A stretch of DNA of 62,935 nucleotides from Granulicella sp. (GTDB taxonomy: Bacteria > Acidobacteriota > Terriglobia > Terriglobales > Acidobacteriaceae), in assembly GCA_027365345.1 (NCBI GenBank), contig DAHXNO010000195.1, positions 1 to 62,935 on the forward strand. Direction: 5' to 3'. A program made the translations under genes and the position numbers. Below, piece after piece: positions 17,405 to 26,221 of this stretch (its first letter is position 1; every line of letters begins with the position of its first letter). A model generated the notes under the pieces. That model did not search any database, was not told the DNA's origin, and saw only the letters and a program-made list of their open reading frames with translations.

Positions 17405-18102
17405 CGGCGTTTGCGATGAGTACGTTTTGGATCTCCGCCGCCACCACCTTATGGCTTGGGGTGCTGACCTCGATCAGCCCCTGCCCGCTTGCGACCAACG
17501 TCGCCGCCGTCTCGTATGTCGCCAGATCGGTGTCGCGTCCGCGATTCATACTCCTCGCCGGGCTTTTGTATTCCCTGGGCAGGGCCATAGCCTATGTGGC
17601 AATAGCTGCTCTTGTGGTGAAAAGCCTGCTCTCTATCCCTCACCTTTCGCTGTTGCTGCAAACGTACGTCAACCAGTTGCTGGGCCCGGTGCTGATCCTG
17701 GCGGGCATGTTCCTGGTCGGGCTACTGCGGCTTCCGCGCGTTGGCGTCTTTGCCGGCGCTCGAATCACGGAGAGCTTGGCACAGGACTTCGGAGGCTCGT
17801 TTCTCCTCGGGGCGCTCTTTGCACTCTCCTTTTGCCCCATGTCGGCTGCGCTCTTCTTTGGAAGCCTGATCCCTCTCGCCATATCCTCGCAGTCTTCGAT
17901 TCTTTTGCCGGCTCTTTATGGGCTGGGCACTGCCCTGCCGGTGATTGCCTTTGCCGTCCTCACGGCGTCCGGGGCCAGATCCATCTCCGGGTTGTTTGAC
18001 CGGCTGATCTCCCTTGAGGCCTGGGCGCGGAGACTCACAGGGGCCTTGTTCCTCTCCATCGGAATCTATTTTTCGTGGATCTATCTGATCGAAGGAGGTT
18101 AG
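17401..18102 (+). CDS. ArsG-like efflux permease (CcdA/DsbD-type membrane protein)
   Basis: A 233-aa integral membrane protein with about six TM helices in the LysE/DsbD-transmembrane fold. Paired Cys-Pro motifs, TSISPCPLATN in TM1 and LSFCPMSAALFFGSL in TM4, are the signatures of CcdA/DsbD and of ArsG, the permease for trivalent aromatic aminoarsenicals. Its start overlaps the stop of the ArsF-like gene. With ArsF it would either export the reduced arsenical or feed electrons across the membrane to the CPSC protein; sequence alone cannot separate these. Confidence 0.75.
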   Translation: MTAFAMSTFWISAATTLWLGVLTSISPCPLATNVAAVSYVARSVSRPRFILLAGLLYSLGRAIAYVAIAALVVKSLLSIPHLSLLLQTYVNQLLGPVLILAGMFLVGLLRLPRVGVFAGARITESLAQDFGGSFLLGALFALSFCPMSAALFFGSLIPLAISSQSSILLPALYGLGTALPVIAFAVLTASGARSISGLFDRLISLEAWARRLTGALFLSIGIYFSWIYLIEGG

Positions 18103-18211
18103 GCAGTTTCGTTCAGAGTATGCTGCACCGTAGCAAACACACGGCACACGCAAAGCAGTTCTCTTCTGGTGAAGAGAATGACACGCAACCACAACAGTCA
18201 AGGAGAAACAG

Positions 18212-18589
18212 ATGAACACAGACCAAAAGCCAACAGTAGAGCAAGTCTTCGGCATGATGCGTCAGATGATGGGCTCCGTCCCCTCAGCCATTGAAAAGGC
18301 AGTGGCTGTAGACGAGGGACTTTTGTACGAGCACCTGCGCTCCCGCAGCTATGCCATGCCGACGCCCGGCGCGCTGGACGACGAAACGCGCACGTTGATT
18401 TACCTGGCCTCGGCGCTTGCCGCCAGCAGCAAAGCCTGCATTCAGGCTATGGCAGACAAGGCCAAAATGCAGGGCATAGCGCCGGAGAAGGTGCTGGAGA
18501 CTGTCCGCATTGTGCGCTTTGCGCTGGCCACCAAGGTGGTGGGCGACGCCGAGCCGGTCTTTGCCGCCATGGCGAAAGAAAACAAGTAA
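18212..18589 (+). CDS. Carboxymuconolactone decarboxylase/AhpD-like protein
   Basis: A 125-aa all-helical protein of the CMD family: DDETRTLIYLASALAASSKACIQAMADKAKMQGI, with the characteristic xCxxCHxxxA region reduced to one Cys (SKACIQAM). AhpD-type enzymes use CxxC plus His as a thiol peroxidase/reductase; the missing second Cys and His mean that chemistry is not expected in the same form. AAGGAG sits 7 bp before the ATG. It is separated from the efflux genes by 18 bp, so it is the first gene of the TolC-EmrAB unit. Confidence 0.75.
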   Translation: MNTDQKPTVEQVFGMMRQMMGSVPSAIEKAVAVDEGLLYEHLRSRSYAMPTPGALDDETRTLIYLASALAASSKACIQAMADKAKMQGIAPEKVLETVRIVRFALATKVVGDAEPVFAAMAKENK

Positions 18590-18607
18590 AGAAACAGGAG
18601 TCACCCT

Positions 18608-20047
18608 ATGCCGATGTTGCGAAGAAATCGATCCAGAATCAGGGATGGTGTGGCCGCACTGCTCTCCGCGGCGCTCCTCTTGGGTGTTCCCGCGATGCCT
18701 GCGCAGCAGACGCCAGACGTCGACTCGACCCAGAACCCCTTCCTGGGCAGCGTTCCCAGCCAGGAGCCGACGGCGGGAGTTCTGAGCCTTACCCTGCGCG
18801 AAGCCATTGATCGTGGGCTTCGCGCCAACCTGGGGCTGCTGTTGAGCGGGGAAGACACCAAAGCCGCCAACGGCAGCCGCTGGCAGGCGCTCAGCAGCCT
18901 GTTGCCGCATGTCAACGGCGCTGTGAGCGGTTCGGAAGATTCGCTCTACCTTCCAGCGATGGTGGGCCCGCGCACCCTGCCGCCCTCGATTCCTGCGATT
19001 CCCGCGCCCTTCCACGTCTTCGACGCGCGGCTTTTCGTCTCTGGACCGCTGTTGAACCTGAGCAGTCTGGAACAATCCCGAGCCGCATCCCATCAGCTTT
19101 CTGCCGCTCGCTTCAGCTATCAGGAGGCGCGTGACACGGTGGTGCTGGCGGTGGGCAATGCCTATCTGATGGCGATTGCGGGCAGGTCTCAGGTGCAGGC
19201 GGCAACCGCGGAACGGGATACGGCCCAGGCGCTCTACCAGCTTGCCCAAGACCGCGAAACCGCCGGCCTGAGTCCGGAGATTGATACCCTGCGCGCACTG
19301 GTGGAGCTGAAGTCGCAGCAGGAAAACCTGTTGGCCGCGGAAAATGCTTACGCCACGGAGAAGTTGAATCTGGCCCGCGTGATCGGCCTGCCAGACGGTC
19401 AGCAGATCGAACTGGCCACGCAGGTTCCCTTCCGCCCGATGTCCACGCAGAACATTGAGGATGATATTGCCCAGGCCTTTCAGCATCGAGGCGACTATCA
19501 GGCCGCGATGGCTGAAGTGGCTGCTGCCCAGGCGCAGTTGCGGTCGGCGCGGGCTGAGCGGTACCCCTCCGTTGGGGTGAATGCGAATTGGGGCGATATC
19601 GGCACGGGAGGAATCACTGATGGCCATCAGTCGTATCTGGTTGCCGGCGCGGTGAACGTGCCTTTGTTCCAAGGGGGGCGGGTTCGCGGCGAGATCCAGG
19701 CGGCCCAGGCCCGGCTCCATCAGGCCCAAAGCAAACTAGCCAACTTGTCAGAGCAGATTCGCTACGACGTTCGCACTGCGTTGCTCAACCTGGACACGGA
19801 AGCGAATCAGGTGGGTGTGGCGCAGACCAACACACACCTGGCGGCACAGACGCAGCAGCAGGCGAAAGATCGTTTTGCCTCCGGCGTAACCAACAACATT
19901 GAAGTTGTGCAGGCGCAAGAGTCTGTGGCGCAGGCCGACGAAGCCTACATTAGCAGCCTTTACCAGTACAGCATTTCCAAACTGAATCTGGCTCGCGCCA
20001 TGGGCGTTGCTGAGCGCGACGGACTTGGGGATCTGGGAGAAAAATAG
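18608..20047 (+). CDS. TolC-family outer-membrane efflux protein
   Basis: A 479-aa exported protein with a signal peptide (LLSAALLLGVPAMPAQQ) and two OEP repeats. Each repeat has long alpha-helical segments rich in Ala/Gln (LSAARFSYQEARDTVVLAVGN, then TAQALYQLAQDRETAGL) and the C-terminal pattern RFASGVTNNIEVVQAQESVAQADEAYI. It forms the trimeric outer-membrane channel for the HlyD/EmrB proteins encoded immediately downstream (2-bp gap). Ribosome-binding site CAGGAG precedes the ATG. Confidence 0.9.
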   Translation: MPMLRRNRSRIRDGVAALLSAALLLGVPAMPAQQTPDVDSTQNPFLGSVPSQEPTAGVLSLTLREAIDRGLRANLGLLLSGEDTKAANGSRWQALSSLLPHVNGAVSGSEDSLYLPAMVGPRTLPPSIPAIPAPFHVFDARLFVSGPLLNLSSLEQSRAASHQLSAARFSYQEARDTVVLAVGNAYLMAIAGRSQVQAATAERDTAQALYQLAQDRETAGLSPEIDTLRALVELKSQQENLLAAENAYATEKLNLARVIGLPDGQQIELATQVPFRPMSTQNIEDDIAQAFQHRGDYQAAMAEVAAAQAQLRSARAERYPSVGVNANWGDIGTGGITDGHQSYLVAGAVNVPLFQGGRVRGEIQAAQARLHQAQSKLANLSEQIRYDVRTALLNLDTEANQVGVAQTNTHLAAQTQQQAKDRFASGVTNNIEVVQAQESVAQADEAYISSLYQYSISKLNLARAMGVAERDGLGDLGEK

Positions 20048-20049
20048 CC

Positions 20050-21312
20050 ATGAACCAACATGATGATATGCAGCAGGAAGTCCATACAACTGAGTCGAAC
20101 CCGGCCCGGGAATCGGCCGCGGGATCCGACGCCGCGCCCACAGGGGCCCAGGGGAACGGCAAGAAGAAGCGCATTGCGCTGGTCGTTCTGCTGGTTCTGG
20201 TGGGAGTGGGTGTGGGGCTGTGGCATCACTTTGCCCAGTTCGCCACCACGGACGATGCGGAGATTGACGCCTATCTGCATCCGGTGAGCGCGCGTGTCTC
20301 CGGCTACGTCACCAACGTCACCGTGGACGATACGCAATTCGTCAGCAAAGGGACGGTGCTGGTGCAGCTAGATCCAACCGACTATCAGGTTGCGGTGGAA
20401 CTGGCCAAGGCGCATCTGGCCCAGGCGCAGGCTCAGGCCAGCGCGGCGATGGGCGGCGTACCCATCACCTCCGTGAGTACGATGAGCCACGTCAACTCCG
20501 CTCAGGCGGACGTTCAGGGCGCGCAAGCCGGGATTCTGGCGGCGGAAAAACAGTTTCAGGAGGCCGAGGCGCGGCTGACGGAAACGGAAGCCAACAATGT
20601 AAAGATTCAGGATGATCTGGAGCGGTATCGCCAGTTGATCGGCAAACGCGAGATCTCACAACAACAATACGATGAGGCGGTGGCGGCCTCGAAGTCGAGC
20701 GCGGCGGCGGTTGCCGAATCACAGGCCGGCGTCGCGGCGGCCGATCAGGAGGTAACCCAGGCGCGCAGCAGGATGCAGGACTCTGAGGCGGAACTGCGCA
20801 GCGCGCATACGCGTCCCCAGCAGATGCAAGTGATCCGCGCCAATGCGCAAGCGGCCGCTGCGGCCGTGGACGAGGCTGAGGCCGAACTGCATCGCGCCGA
20901 GTTGGACCTGCAATACACCACCATCGTTGCGCCCGTGGATGGCATTGTGGGCAAGCGCACCGCGGTGTCTGGCCAGAACGTCGCCCCCGGCCAGTCGCTC
21001 ATGACCATCGTGCCGACGCAAGACGTCTGGGTTACGGCCAACTTCAAGGAGACGGAGCTGAAGGGCATGCATCCCGGCCAGCCCGTCAAGATCCACGTGG
21101 ACGCCACGGACCGCGATTACACCGGCAAGATCCAGGGATTTGCGGGAGCCACCGGTGTTGAGTTCAGCCTGCTGCCGCCAGAGAACGCCACAGGCAATTA
21201 CGTCAAGGTGGTGCAGCGAGTGCCGGTTCGCATTGTCTTTGACCCCGGCCAGGATCCCAACCATCTGCTGCAGGTGGGATTATCCGTTGAACCAAGCGTC
21301 CAGCTTCACTGA
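20050..21312 (+). CDS. HlyD/EmrA-type membrane fusion protein
   Basis: A 420-aa periplasmic adaptor. A cytosolic N-terminal tail of about 35 residues precedes one TM helix (IALVVLLVLVGVGVGLW). The lipoyl/barrel-sandwich half-motif follows (DDAEIDAYLHPVSARVSGYV), then a long coiled-coil hairpin (about 130-290) and the second lipoyl half (LQYTTIVAPVDGIVGKR), ending with a beta-barrel domain. It bridges the TolC-type channel and the EmrB-type pump in a tripartite drug or toxic-compound efflux system. Confidence 0.92.
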   Translation: MNQHDDMQQEVHTTESNPARESAAGSDAAPTGAQGNGKKKRIALVVLLVLVGVGVGLWHHFAQFATTDDAEIDAYLHPVSARVSGYVTNVTVDDTQFVSKGTVLVQLDPTDYQVAVELAKAHLAQAQAQASAAMGGVPITSVSTMSHVNSAQADVQGAQAGILAAEKQFQEAEARLTETEANNVKIQDDLERYRQLIGKREISQQQYDEAVAASKSSAAAVAESQAGVAAADQEVTQARSRMQDSEAELRSAHTRPQQMQVIRANAQAAAAAVDEAEAELHRAELDLQYTTIVAPVDGIVGKRTAVSGQNVAPGQSLMTIVPTQDVWVTANFKETELKGMHPGQPVKIHVDATDRDYTGKIQGFAGATGVEFSLLPPENATGNYVKVVQRVPVRIVFDPGQDPNHLLQVGLSVEPSVQLH

Positions 21313-21338
21313 GCAATCACGCAAAAGGGCAAATCGAC

Positions 21339-22964
21339 ATGGCTGATTTGAACGAAGATCAATCTGCGGCGCTGGGCGCTGGGAGCGCGGTGTCCGCCCC
21401 GGCCGCGTGGACGCCATCGCACAATCCCTGGCTGATTGCAGCCGCGGTGGCTCTGGCGGCGTTTATGGAGATGCTGGACGCCAGCATCGCCAACGTCGCC
21501 TTGCCGTACATGGCCGGGAACCTGTCTTCCAGCAACGACGAGGCGACCTGGATCCTTACTTCGTATCTTGTGGCCAACGCCATCGTCCTGCCTCTCAGCG
21601 GATGGATCTCCACTACGATTGGCCGCAAAAAGTACTTCCTGATCTCTCTGTCGTTATTCACGCTAAGTTCGGTGCTATGCGGACTGGCGCCGAGCCTGTC
21701 CGCGATCATCTTCTTTCGGGTTCTGCAAGGAGCGGCCGGGGGCGGCTTGCAGCCCGTCGCGCAGGCAATCCTGGCGGATTCCTTTCCCGAGCACAAGCGT
21801 GGCCAGGCCTTTGCCATCTATGGCATCACCACGGTGCTGGCGCCCATCATTGGCCCGACGCTGGGCGGCTGGATCACGGACAACTACTCCTGGCGCTGGA
21901 TCTTTCTGATCAACATTCCGGTGGGTATCCTGGCGTTCTTCCTGGTGCAGCGGATGGTGGAAGACCCACCCTATCTGCGCCGCCTGGTGGGCAAAATCGT
22001 CAGGATCGACTATATCGGCATCGGTCTGCTGGCCATTGGCATCGCGGCGCTGCAAGTGGTGTTGGACAAAGGCCAGGAAGACGACTGGTTCGGCTCACAC
22101 TTTATCGTGACGCTGATGATCATCGCCGCATGTACGCTGTTAGCGCTGGTCTTCTGGGAGTGGTTCCAGGAGCATCCGGTGATCGATGTCCGTCTGTTCA
22201 AGCATTTCAACTTTTTCACCTGCAACCTGATGATGTTCGGCTTTGGCGTGATGATGTTCGGCACGCTGGTGATGATGCCGCTCTATCTGCAAACGCTGAT
22301 GGGATACACGGCGGAGAACGCCGGACTGGTGATGTCCTTTGGTGGTTTGTTCGTTTTGCTGGAGTTGCCGATGGTGGGGCGGCTGCTCGGCAAGATCCAG
22401 GCGCGCCGCCTTGTGCATGTGGGATGGGCGGCGATGGCCTTTGGCATGTGGTTTTCTACGCAGCACATGGATTTGCTGATCAGCTTCCGGGTCGGATCCT
22501 GGATACGCGTGCTGCAGATGATCGGGCTGCCGTTTCTTTTTGTTCCTCTCACCACGGTGGTCTACGTGGGGCTGCCTAAGGAAAAGGGCAACTCCATCGC
22601 CGCTTTGATCAATTTCATGCGCAACATCGGCATGAGCTTTGGCACCTCCATTGTGACGACGCTGCTCGCCCGGCGAGCGCAGTATCACCAGCAGATTCTG
22701 GTTCCCAACCTGACACCCGGCGGTGTGCTCTCCGCCGAATCGCTGCAGAAGATGTCGCATGCGCTGTTCTATTCCGGTCTTAGTAGCACGCATGCGCTTG
22801 ACCAGGCGTACGGCCGCTTCTACCAGGAGGTAATTGTGCAGTCCTACTCGCTGGCTTATATTGACGGCTATCAGGTGTTTGCCATTGGCGCGGCTGCATT
22901 CTTTGTGCTCTCCTTCTTCCTGAGAGGGAACAGACCCCATGCTCCCAGTGGGCCGATGGAGTGA
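21339..22964 (+). CDS. EmrB/QacA-type MFS efflux pump (DHA2, 14 TM)
   Basis: A 541-aa inner-membrane drug:H+ antiporter. Motif D1-like LDASIANVALPYMAG is in TM1, motif A SGWISTTIGRKK in loop 2-3, and motif C GITTVLAPIIGPTLGGWI in TM5, with about 14 hydrophobic segments overall. With the adjacent EmrA- and TolC-like proteins it makes a complete envelope-spanning pump. The cargo is unknown; the arsR/arsFG context suggests aromatic arsenicals or related xenobiotics, which is inference. Confidence 0.92.
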   Translation: MADLNEDQSAALGAGSAVSAPAAWTPSHNPWLIAAAVALAAFMEMLDASIANVALPYMAGNLSSSNDEATWILTSYLVANAIVLPLSGWISTTIGRKKYFLISLSLFTLSSVLCGLAPSLSAIIFFRVLQGAAGGGLQPVAQAILADSFPEHKRGQAFAIYGITTVLAPIIGPTLGGWITDNYSWRWIFLINIPVGILAFFLVQRMVEDPPYLRRLVGKIVRIDYIGIGLLAIGIAALQVVLDKGQEDDWFGSHFIVTLMIIAACTLLALVFWEWFQEHPVIDVRLFKHFNFFTCNLMMFGFGVMMFGTLVMMPLYLQTLMGYTAENAGLVMSFGGLFVLLELPMVGRLLGKIQARRLVHVGWAAMAFGMWFSTQHMDLLISFRVGSWIRVLQMIGLPFLFVPLTTVVYVGLPKEKGNSIAALINFMRNIGMSFGTSIVTTLLARRAQYHQQILVPNLTPGGVLSAESLQKMSHALFYSGLSSTHALDQAYGRFYQEVIVQSYSLAYIDGYQVFAIGAAAFFVLSFFLRGNRPHAPSGPME

Positions 22965-22991
22965 TGCTGAGCGGGCGGCGGGACATTCTGC

Positions 22992-23050
22992 AACCATGAT
23001 TTCACCAGTCAATTCGCGGCGAAATCCAAACGATGTGCATAATTTACGTG
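22992..23050 (-). repeat. 59-bp perfect inverted-repeat element, copy B
   Basis: Reverse complement of 11751-11809 with 59 of 59 bases identical. Read on the minus strand it begins immediately after the stop codon of trmO, just as copy A follows the ASPIC gene on the plus strand. The stem-loop lies at 22998-23026. Confidence 0.93.
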
Positions 23051-23614
23051 TTACTCAGTTTCCGATTCTGGATCTTTCAACTCGAATCTACTGTCTGCGA
23101 CAACTTGCATGGTTGTGTCTTCATACCATCCGGTACGAGCAACATCGAAATGATCAAAGGCCGGTAGGTAAGGCTTGATGTCAAGCAGCGGGGTTCCATC
23201 AAGCATATCCACGTCGGCAATTCGAAGGCGGGGCCCGTCAATACCCAAAAGACGGACCGGGGACATCCCGATCTTGTTAGGCCTCGCAGGAGAACGGGTG
23301 GCAAAAATGCCGTGCTCAGCCGGATCGAGATACGGACTTACCAGCAGCTTTGGGGCCACGGCCCGATGGAAGTAGTACATCACCCACAGCCGCTCAAAGC
23401 CATCAAGGTCGTGCAGCCCCTGCAGGAACTGTGGAAACAGCTCTATGGCGCCCTCAACACCGGATGCAACCGAACTCTGGATTGGCATTCCGACGGTGTC
23501 TCGAAAGGGCGTGCGGATGAAACCGATGGGGCTGAGAATGATCGGAGAGCCACCCCATTGAGCCGGATCCTGGTAGCTAGGCTTCTGCATTCGCCGTGAG
23601 TATACTCCGTCCAT
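23051..23614 (-). CDS. trmO: tRNA m6t6A37 methyltransferase TrmO (TsaA family)
   Basis: A 187-aa protein of the UPF0066/TsaA fold. TrmO uses S-adenosylmethionine to N6-methylate t6A37 in threonine tRNAs. Visible family blocks are LSPIGFIRTPFRD at the start, GLHDLDGFERLWVMYYFH, GIFATRSPARPNKIGMSPVRLLGIDG, and DVDMLDGTPLLDIKPYLPAFDH. The stop codon directly abuts the 59-bp repeat. The start is uncertain among GTG 23617, ATG 23614 and ATG 23590; ATG 23614 is given. Confidence 0.88.
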   Translation of the reverse strand: MDGVYSRRMQKPSYQDPAQWGGSPIILSPIGFIRTPFRDTVGMPIQSSVASGVEGAIELFPQFLQGLHDLDGFERLWVMYYFHRAVAPKLLVSPYLDPAEHGIFATRSPARPNKIGMSPVRLLGIDGPRLRIADVDMLDGTPLLDIKPYLPAFDHFDVARTGWYEDTTMQVVADSRFELKDPESETE

Positions 23615-23686
23615 CACGTTTGTTTCCGGAGCTGGTGATAGAACGTATCAGGGTAGACCTATCCGACCTGCAAGAGTAAGGCAACC

Positions 23687-24640
23687 ATGAACGCGGTCCT
23701 TCACTTTTTTGTCCACTACGAATATCTCGTACTGTTCTCCTGGGTGCTGTTGGAGCAGTTCGGGATACCGATACCGGCCGAGCCGTTGCTGCTGGCTGCG
23801 GGAACCCTCAGCGTGGAGCGCTCTGTCAGCCTGCCCGCAGTTCTTCTTCTTGTAGTGGCGGCCTGTCTGCTGGCAGACTCTTTCTGGTTTCTCCTTGGGC
23901 GGCGGTTTGGGACGCGAGCCTTGCGCTTCCTTTGCCGGTACACTCTGGAGACGTCCTCCTGCGTCCGTAGAACAGAGATTGCCATCAAGAAACAGAGGGT
24001 TAGCACTTTGCTGGTGGCAAAATTCATTCCCGGTCTGAGCTTGATGGCTCCGCCGCTGGCAGGGCAACGCGCCATGCGATACAGCGTCTTTCTTCTCTAT
24101 GACGCTGCTGGATCGCTCTTATGGGGAGCAACGCTGGTTTTTGCCGGCAGGTCTTTTGGCGACGTCATACGCAGAGACTTGAAGCTCTTGCATTGGTTGG
24201 GTCATGTTGCGTTCGTTGTCTTTGGGCTTGTGGTCGTGATTTGGTTTCTGTACCGAGTTTGGAAGAAACGGTCTTTCCTGCGCCAGTTCCGCACCACGCG
24301 GGTCAACCCGGAATACTTGAAGTCCAGGTTGGACCAAGGGGAACCGGTATTCATCATCGACCTGCGTTCGCCACGCGAATTGAAGGAGGACGCGCTTATG
24401 CTCCCGGGCGCGGTGCGTATAACTCCTGGAGAGCTGATTGAATCCCAGGCCGACATTCCCCGGGACCGCGAGATCTTCACCTACTGCAATTGTCCGAATG
24501 AAAAGACCAGTGTAAAAGCGGCGCTCGCATTGCTAAAGATCGGTCGCACTCACGTTCATCCTGTGCGTGGCGGATTGGGCGCGTGGAAACAGTGCGGTTA
24601 TCCGTTGATCGAAGCCAACTTTACCCACCCTGCCAAATGA
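23687..24640 (+). CDS. DedA family membrane protein fused to a rhodanese domain
   Basis: A 317-aa fusion. Residues 1-200 form a DedA/SNARE-associated (VTT) domain with EQFGIPIPAEPLLLAAG, FLLGRRFGTRALRF and the F-x-PG-like KFIPGLSLMAPPLAG motif, which place it among proteins linked to lipid (undecaprenyl-phosphate or phospholipid) translocation. Residues about 215-310 form a rhodanese domain (VFIIDLRSPRELKEDALMLPGAVRI) with candidate catalytic Cys in TYCNCPNEKTS. The rhodanese part should face the cytosol. It is divergent from trmO with about 70 bp between them. Confidence 0.87.
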   Translation: MNAVLHFFVHYEYLVLFSWVLLEQFGIPIPAEPLLLAAGTLSVERSVSLPAVLLLVVAACLLADSFWFLLGRRFGTRALRFLCRYTLETSSCVRRTEIAIKKQRVSTLLVAKFIPGLSLMAPPLAGQRAMRYSVFLLYDAAGSLLWGATLVFAGRSFGDVIRRDLKLLHWLGHVAFVVFGLVVVIWFLYRVWKKRSFLRQFRTTRVNPEYLKSRLDQGEPVFIIDLRSPRELKEDALMLPGAVRITPGELIESQADIPRDREIFTYCNCPNEKTSVKAALALLKIGRTHVHPVRGGLGAWKQCGYPLIEANFTHPAK

Positions 24641-25080
24641 ATGGTGAGCCGCTCCTTTGCATACACAGCGCGAGATCAGGCAGAACGAGTTGCGTCTCTC
24701 ACGTTTGCTGCTGCGGCCTCAAGTGCAAAGGGACGCTGTACCCCCTTGTCCATTGATGACATGCGCCGCCTCTGTGGGATTTGCACCCACTGTGGTTCAG
24801 CGCCTTTCACGGCGCACGCGAAAGTTGGGTTAGGCGAGCGCATTCAATATCCCTGACCCGCTGGGCCGGCGCTTGAAACAAATCCCCGTTCCGCCATGCC
24901 AGCGCCTTCAACATTTCAGAGACATCGGGCTAGTGCTTTCAATGCCCCGGCGCCATTAGGCGCAAAATCCCAGGCGCCGTTAGGCGCGTCCATGAACCGC
25001 CCGACCCGCTAGGCGAGCGCCCGCAATCCGTCAGACCCATCGGCGAGCCCTCTTTCTTCCCCTGCGATCCGTCCGATGCG
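24641..25080. repeat. Intergenic region with GGCGCC-TTAGGCGC hairpin repeats
   Basis: No gene is supported. Two near-identical 15-bp units, GGCGCCATTAGGCGC (24949-24963) and GGCGCCGTTAGGCGC (24973-24987), each form GCGCC/GGCGC hairpins. Related CGCTAGGCGAGCGC-type sequence follows at about 25008. The stretch lies downstream of both sucD (minus) and the DedA gene (plus), so transcription from both sides ends here. Confidence 0.55.
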
Positions 25081-25953
25081 TTACTTCCCCATCACCCGTT
25101 GCATCGTCTCGCCGATCTCTGCGGGTGAGGTAACCACGTGAATTCCAGCCTCGCGCATCACGTCCATCTTCCTCTGTGCGGTTCCTTCGCCGCCGGAGAT
25201 GATCGCTCCAGCGTGGCCCATGCGCCGCCCGGGAGGCGCCGTCTGCCCGGCGATAAAGCCCACCACAGGCTTCTTCACATGCTCCCGGATGTACGCCGCA
25301 GCAACCTCTTCGTTCGTTCCGCCAATCTCTCCAATCATGACGATCGCCTCAGTGTCCGCATCCTCATTCAGCAGCTTCAGCGCATCCACATGGGTGGTTC
25401 CTACAATCGGATCACCGCCAATGCCAATCGCTGTGGACTGACCGATACCACGCTCCGATAACTGGTAGACAGCTTCATAGGTAAGCGTCCCGGATCGCGA
25501 AATGATTCCCACCGACCCCTCTTTATGAATCAGCCCCGGCATGATTCCGATCTTCGCCTTGCCCGGAGAGATCACCCCTGGACAGTTCGGCCCAATCAGC
25601 CGTGACTTTGAGTTCTTCACCACTTCCCATACCCGCACCATATCTAATACAGGAATACCTTCGGTAATGCATACAATCAGCGGAATCCCTGCTGCGACCG
25701 CCTCCAGGATCCCATCCGCCGCCGCTGGCGGAGGCACAAAGATCACAGTCGCATTCGCGCCCGTCTCCTGCACTGCCTCCTCCACCGTGTTGAATACGGG
25801 CCATCCCTCGAAGGTCTTTCCTCCCTTGCCCGGCGTCACCCCTCCCATCACCTTCGTCCCATAGTCCGCGCAGCCTCTGGCATGGAACGACCCTTCACGT
25901 CCCGTGATTCCCTGCACAATGAGCCGAGTTCCTTTGCCGACCAGTACTGACAT
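25081..25953 (-). CDS. sucD: Succinate-CoA ligase, alpha subunit
   Basis: A 290-aa alpha subunit of succinyl-CoA synthetase (TCA cycle; succinyl-CoA + ADP/GDP + Pi to succinate + nucleotide triphosphate). The CoA-binding Rossmann part is [35 protein letters not shown] (in two blocks). The phosphohistidine is in [13 protein letters not shown], and [11 protein letters not shown] and [11 protein letters not shown] are conserved. The frame opens at 25974 but ATG 25953, preceded by GGAGAGAGAGGG, gives the usual MSVLVGK start. It is downstream of sucC with an unusually long 268-bp gap. Confidence 0.95.
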   Translation of the reverse strand: MSVLVGKGTRLIVQGITGREGSFHARGCADYGTKVMGGVTPGKGGKTFEGWPVFNTVEEAVQETGANATVIFVPPPAAADGILEAVAAGIPLIVCITEGIPVLDMVRVWEVVKNSKSRLIGPNCPGVISPGKAKIGIMPGLIHKEGSVGIISRSGTLTYEAVYQLSERGIGQSTAIGIGGDPIVGTTHVDALKLLNEDADTEAIVMIGEIGGTNEEVAAAYIREHVKKPVVGFIAGQTAPPGRRMGHAGAIISGGEGTAQRKMDVMREAGIHVVTSPAEIGETMQRVMGK

Positions 25954-26221
25954 GTACCCTCTCTCTCCTTCCAAACTTGTCTTTGGACTAGCGTGGGACA
26001 GATCTGCCTCGCAGATCGTCTCGCCCCACTCTGTCCGCTTACCGATCTCAGTCCGTTTACCGCGCTCCGTTTGTCCGCTCGATCCGGCCTACCGGATCCT
26101 CTCTTCTCTGCCTACCAATGTCTTCTTCTCGTCTTACTGATGCTCTCTTTTCGTCTTTCCTGCTCCAGCAGCCACAACATCTCTTCACACCGTGCACTGT
26201 CCGGACCCTCGCAGGCGCTAT
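25954..26221. other. Long sucC-sucD spacer
   Basis: Pyrimidine-rich on the plus strand, with several short direct and inverted motifs (for example CTCGCAGATCGTCTCGCC and GATCCGGCCTACCGGATC). No ORF is supported. The second motif is an inverted GATCCGG/CCGGATC pair that could form a hairpin between the two coding regions. Confidence 0.4.

Noticed and set aside
11751-23050. The 59-bp repeats as integron attC sites
   Set aside because: Although 59 bp long, they lack the RYYYAAC and GTTRRRY core sites of attC elements.
24641-24856. 71-codon ORF after the DedA gene
   Set aside because: No motif, no ribosome-binding site, and it begins directly at the previous stop codon.
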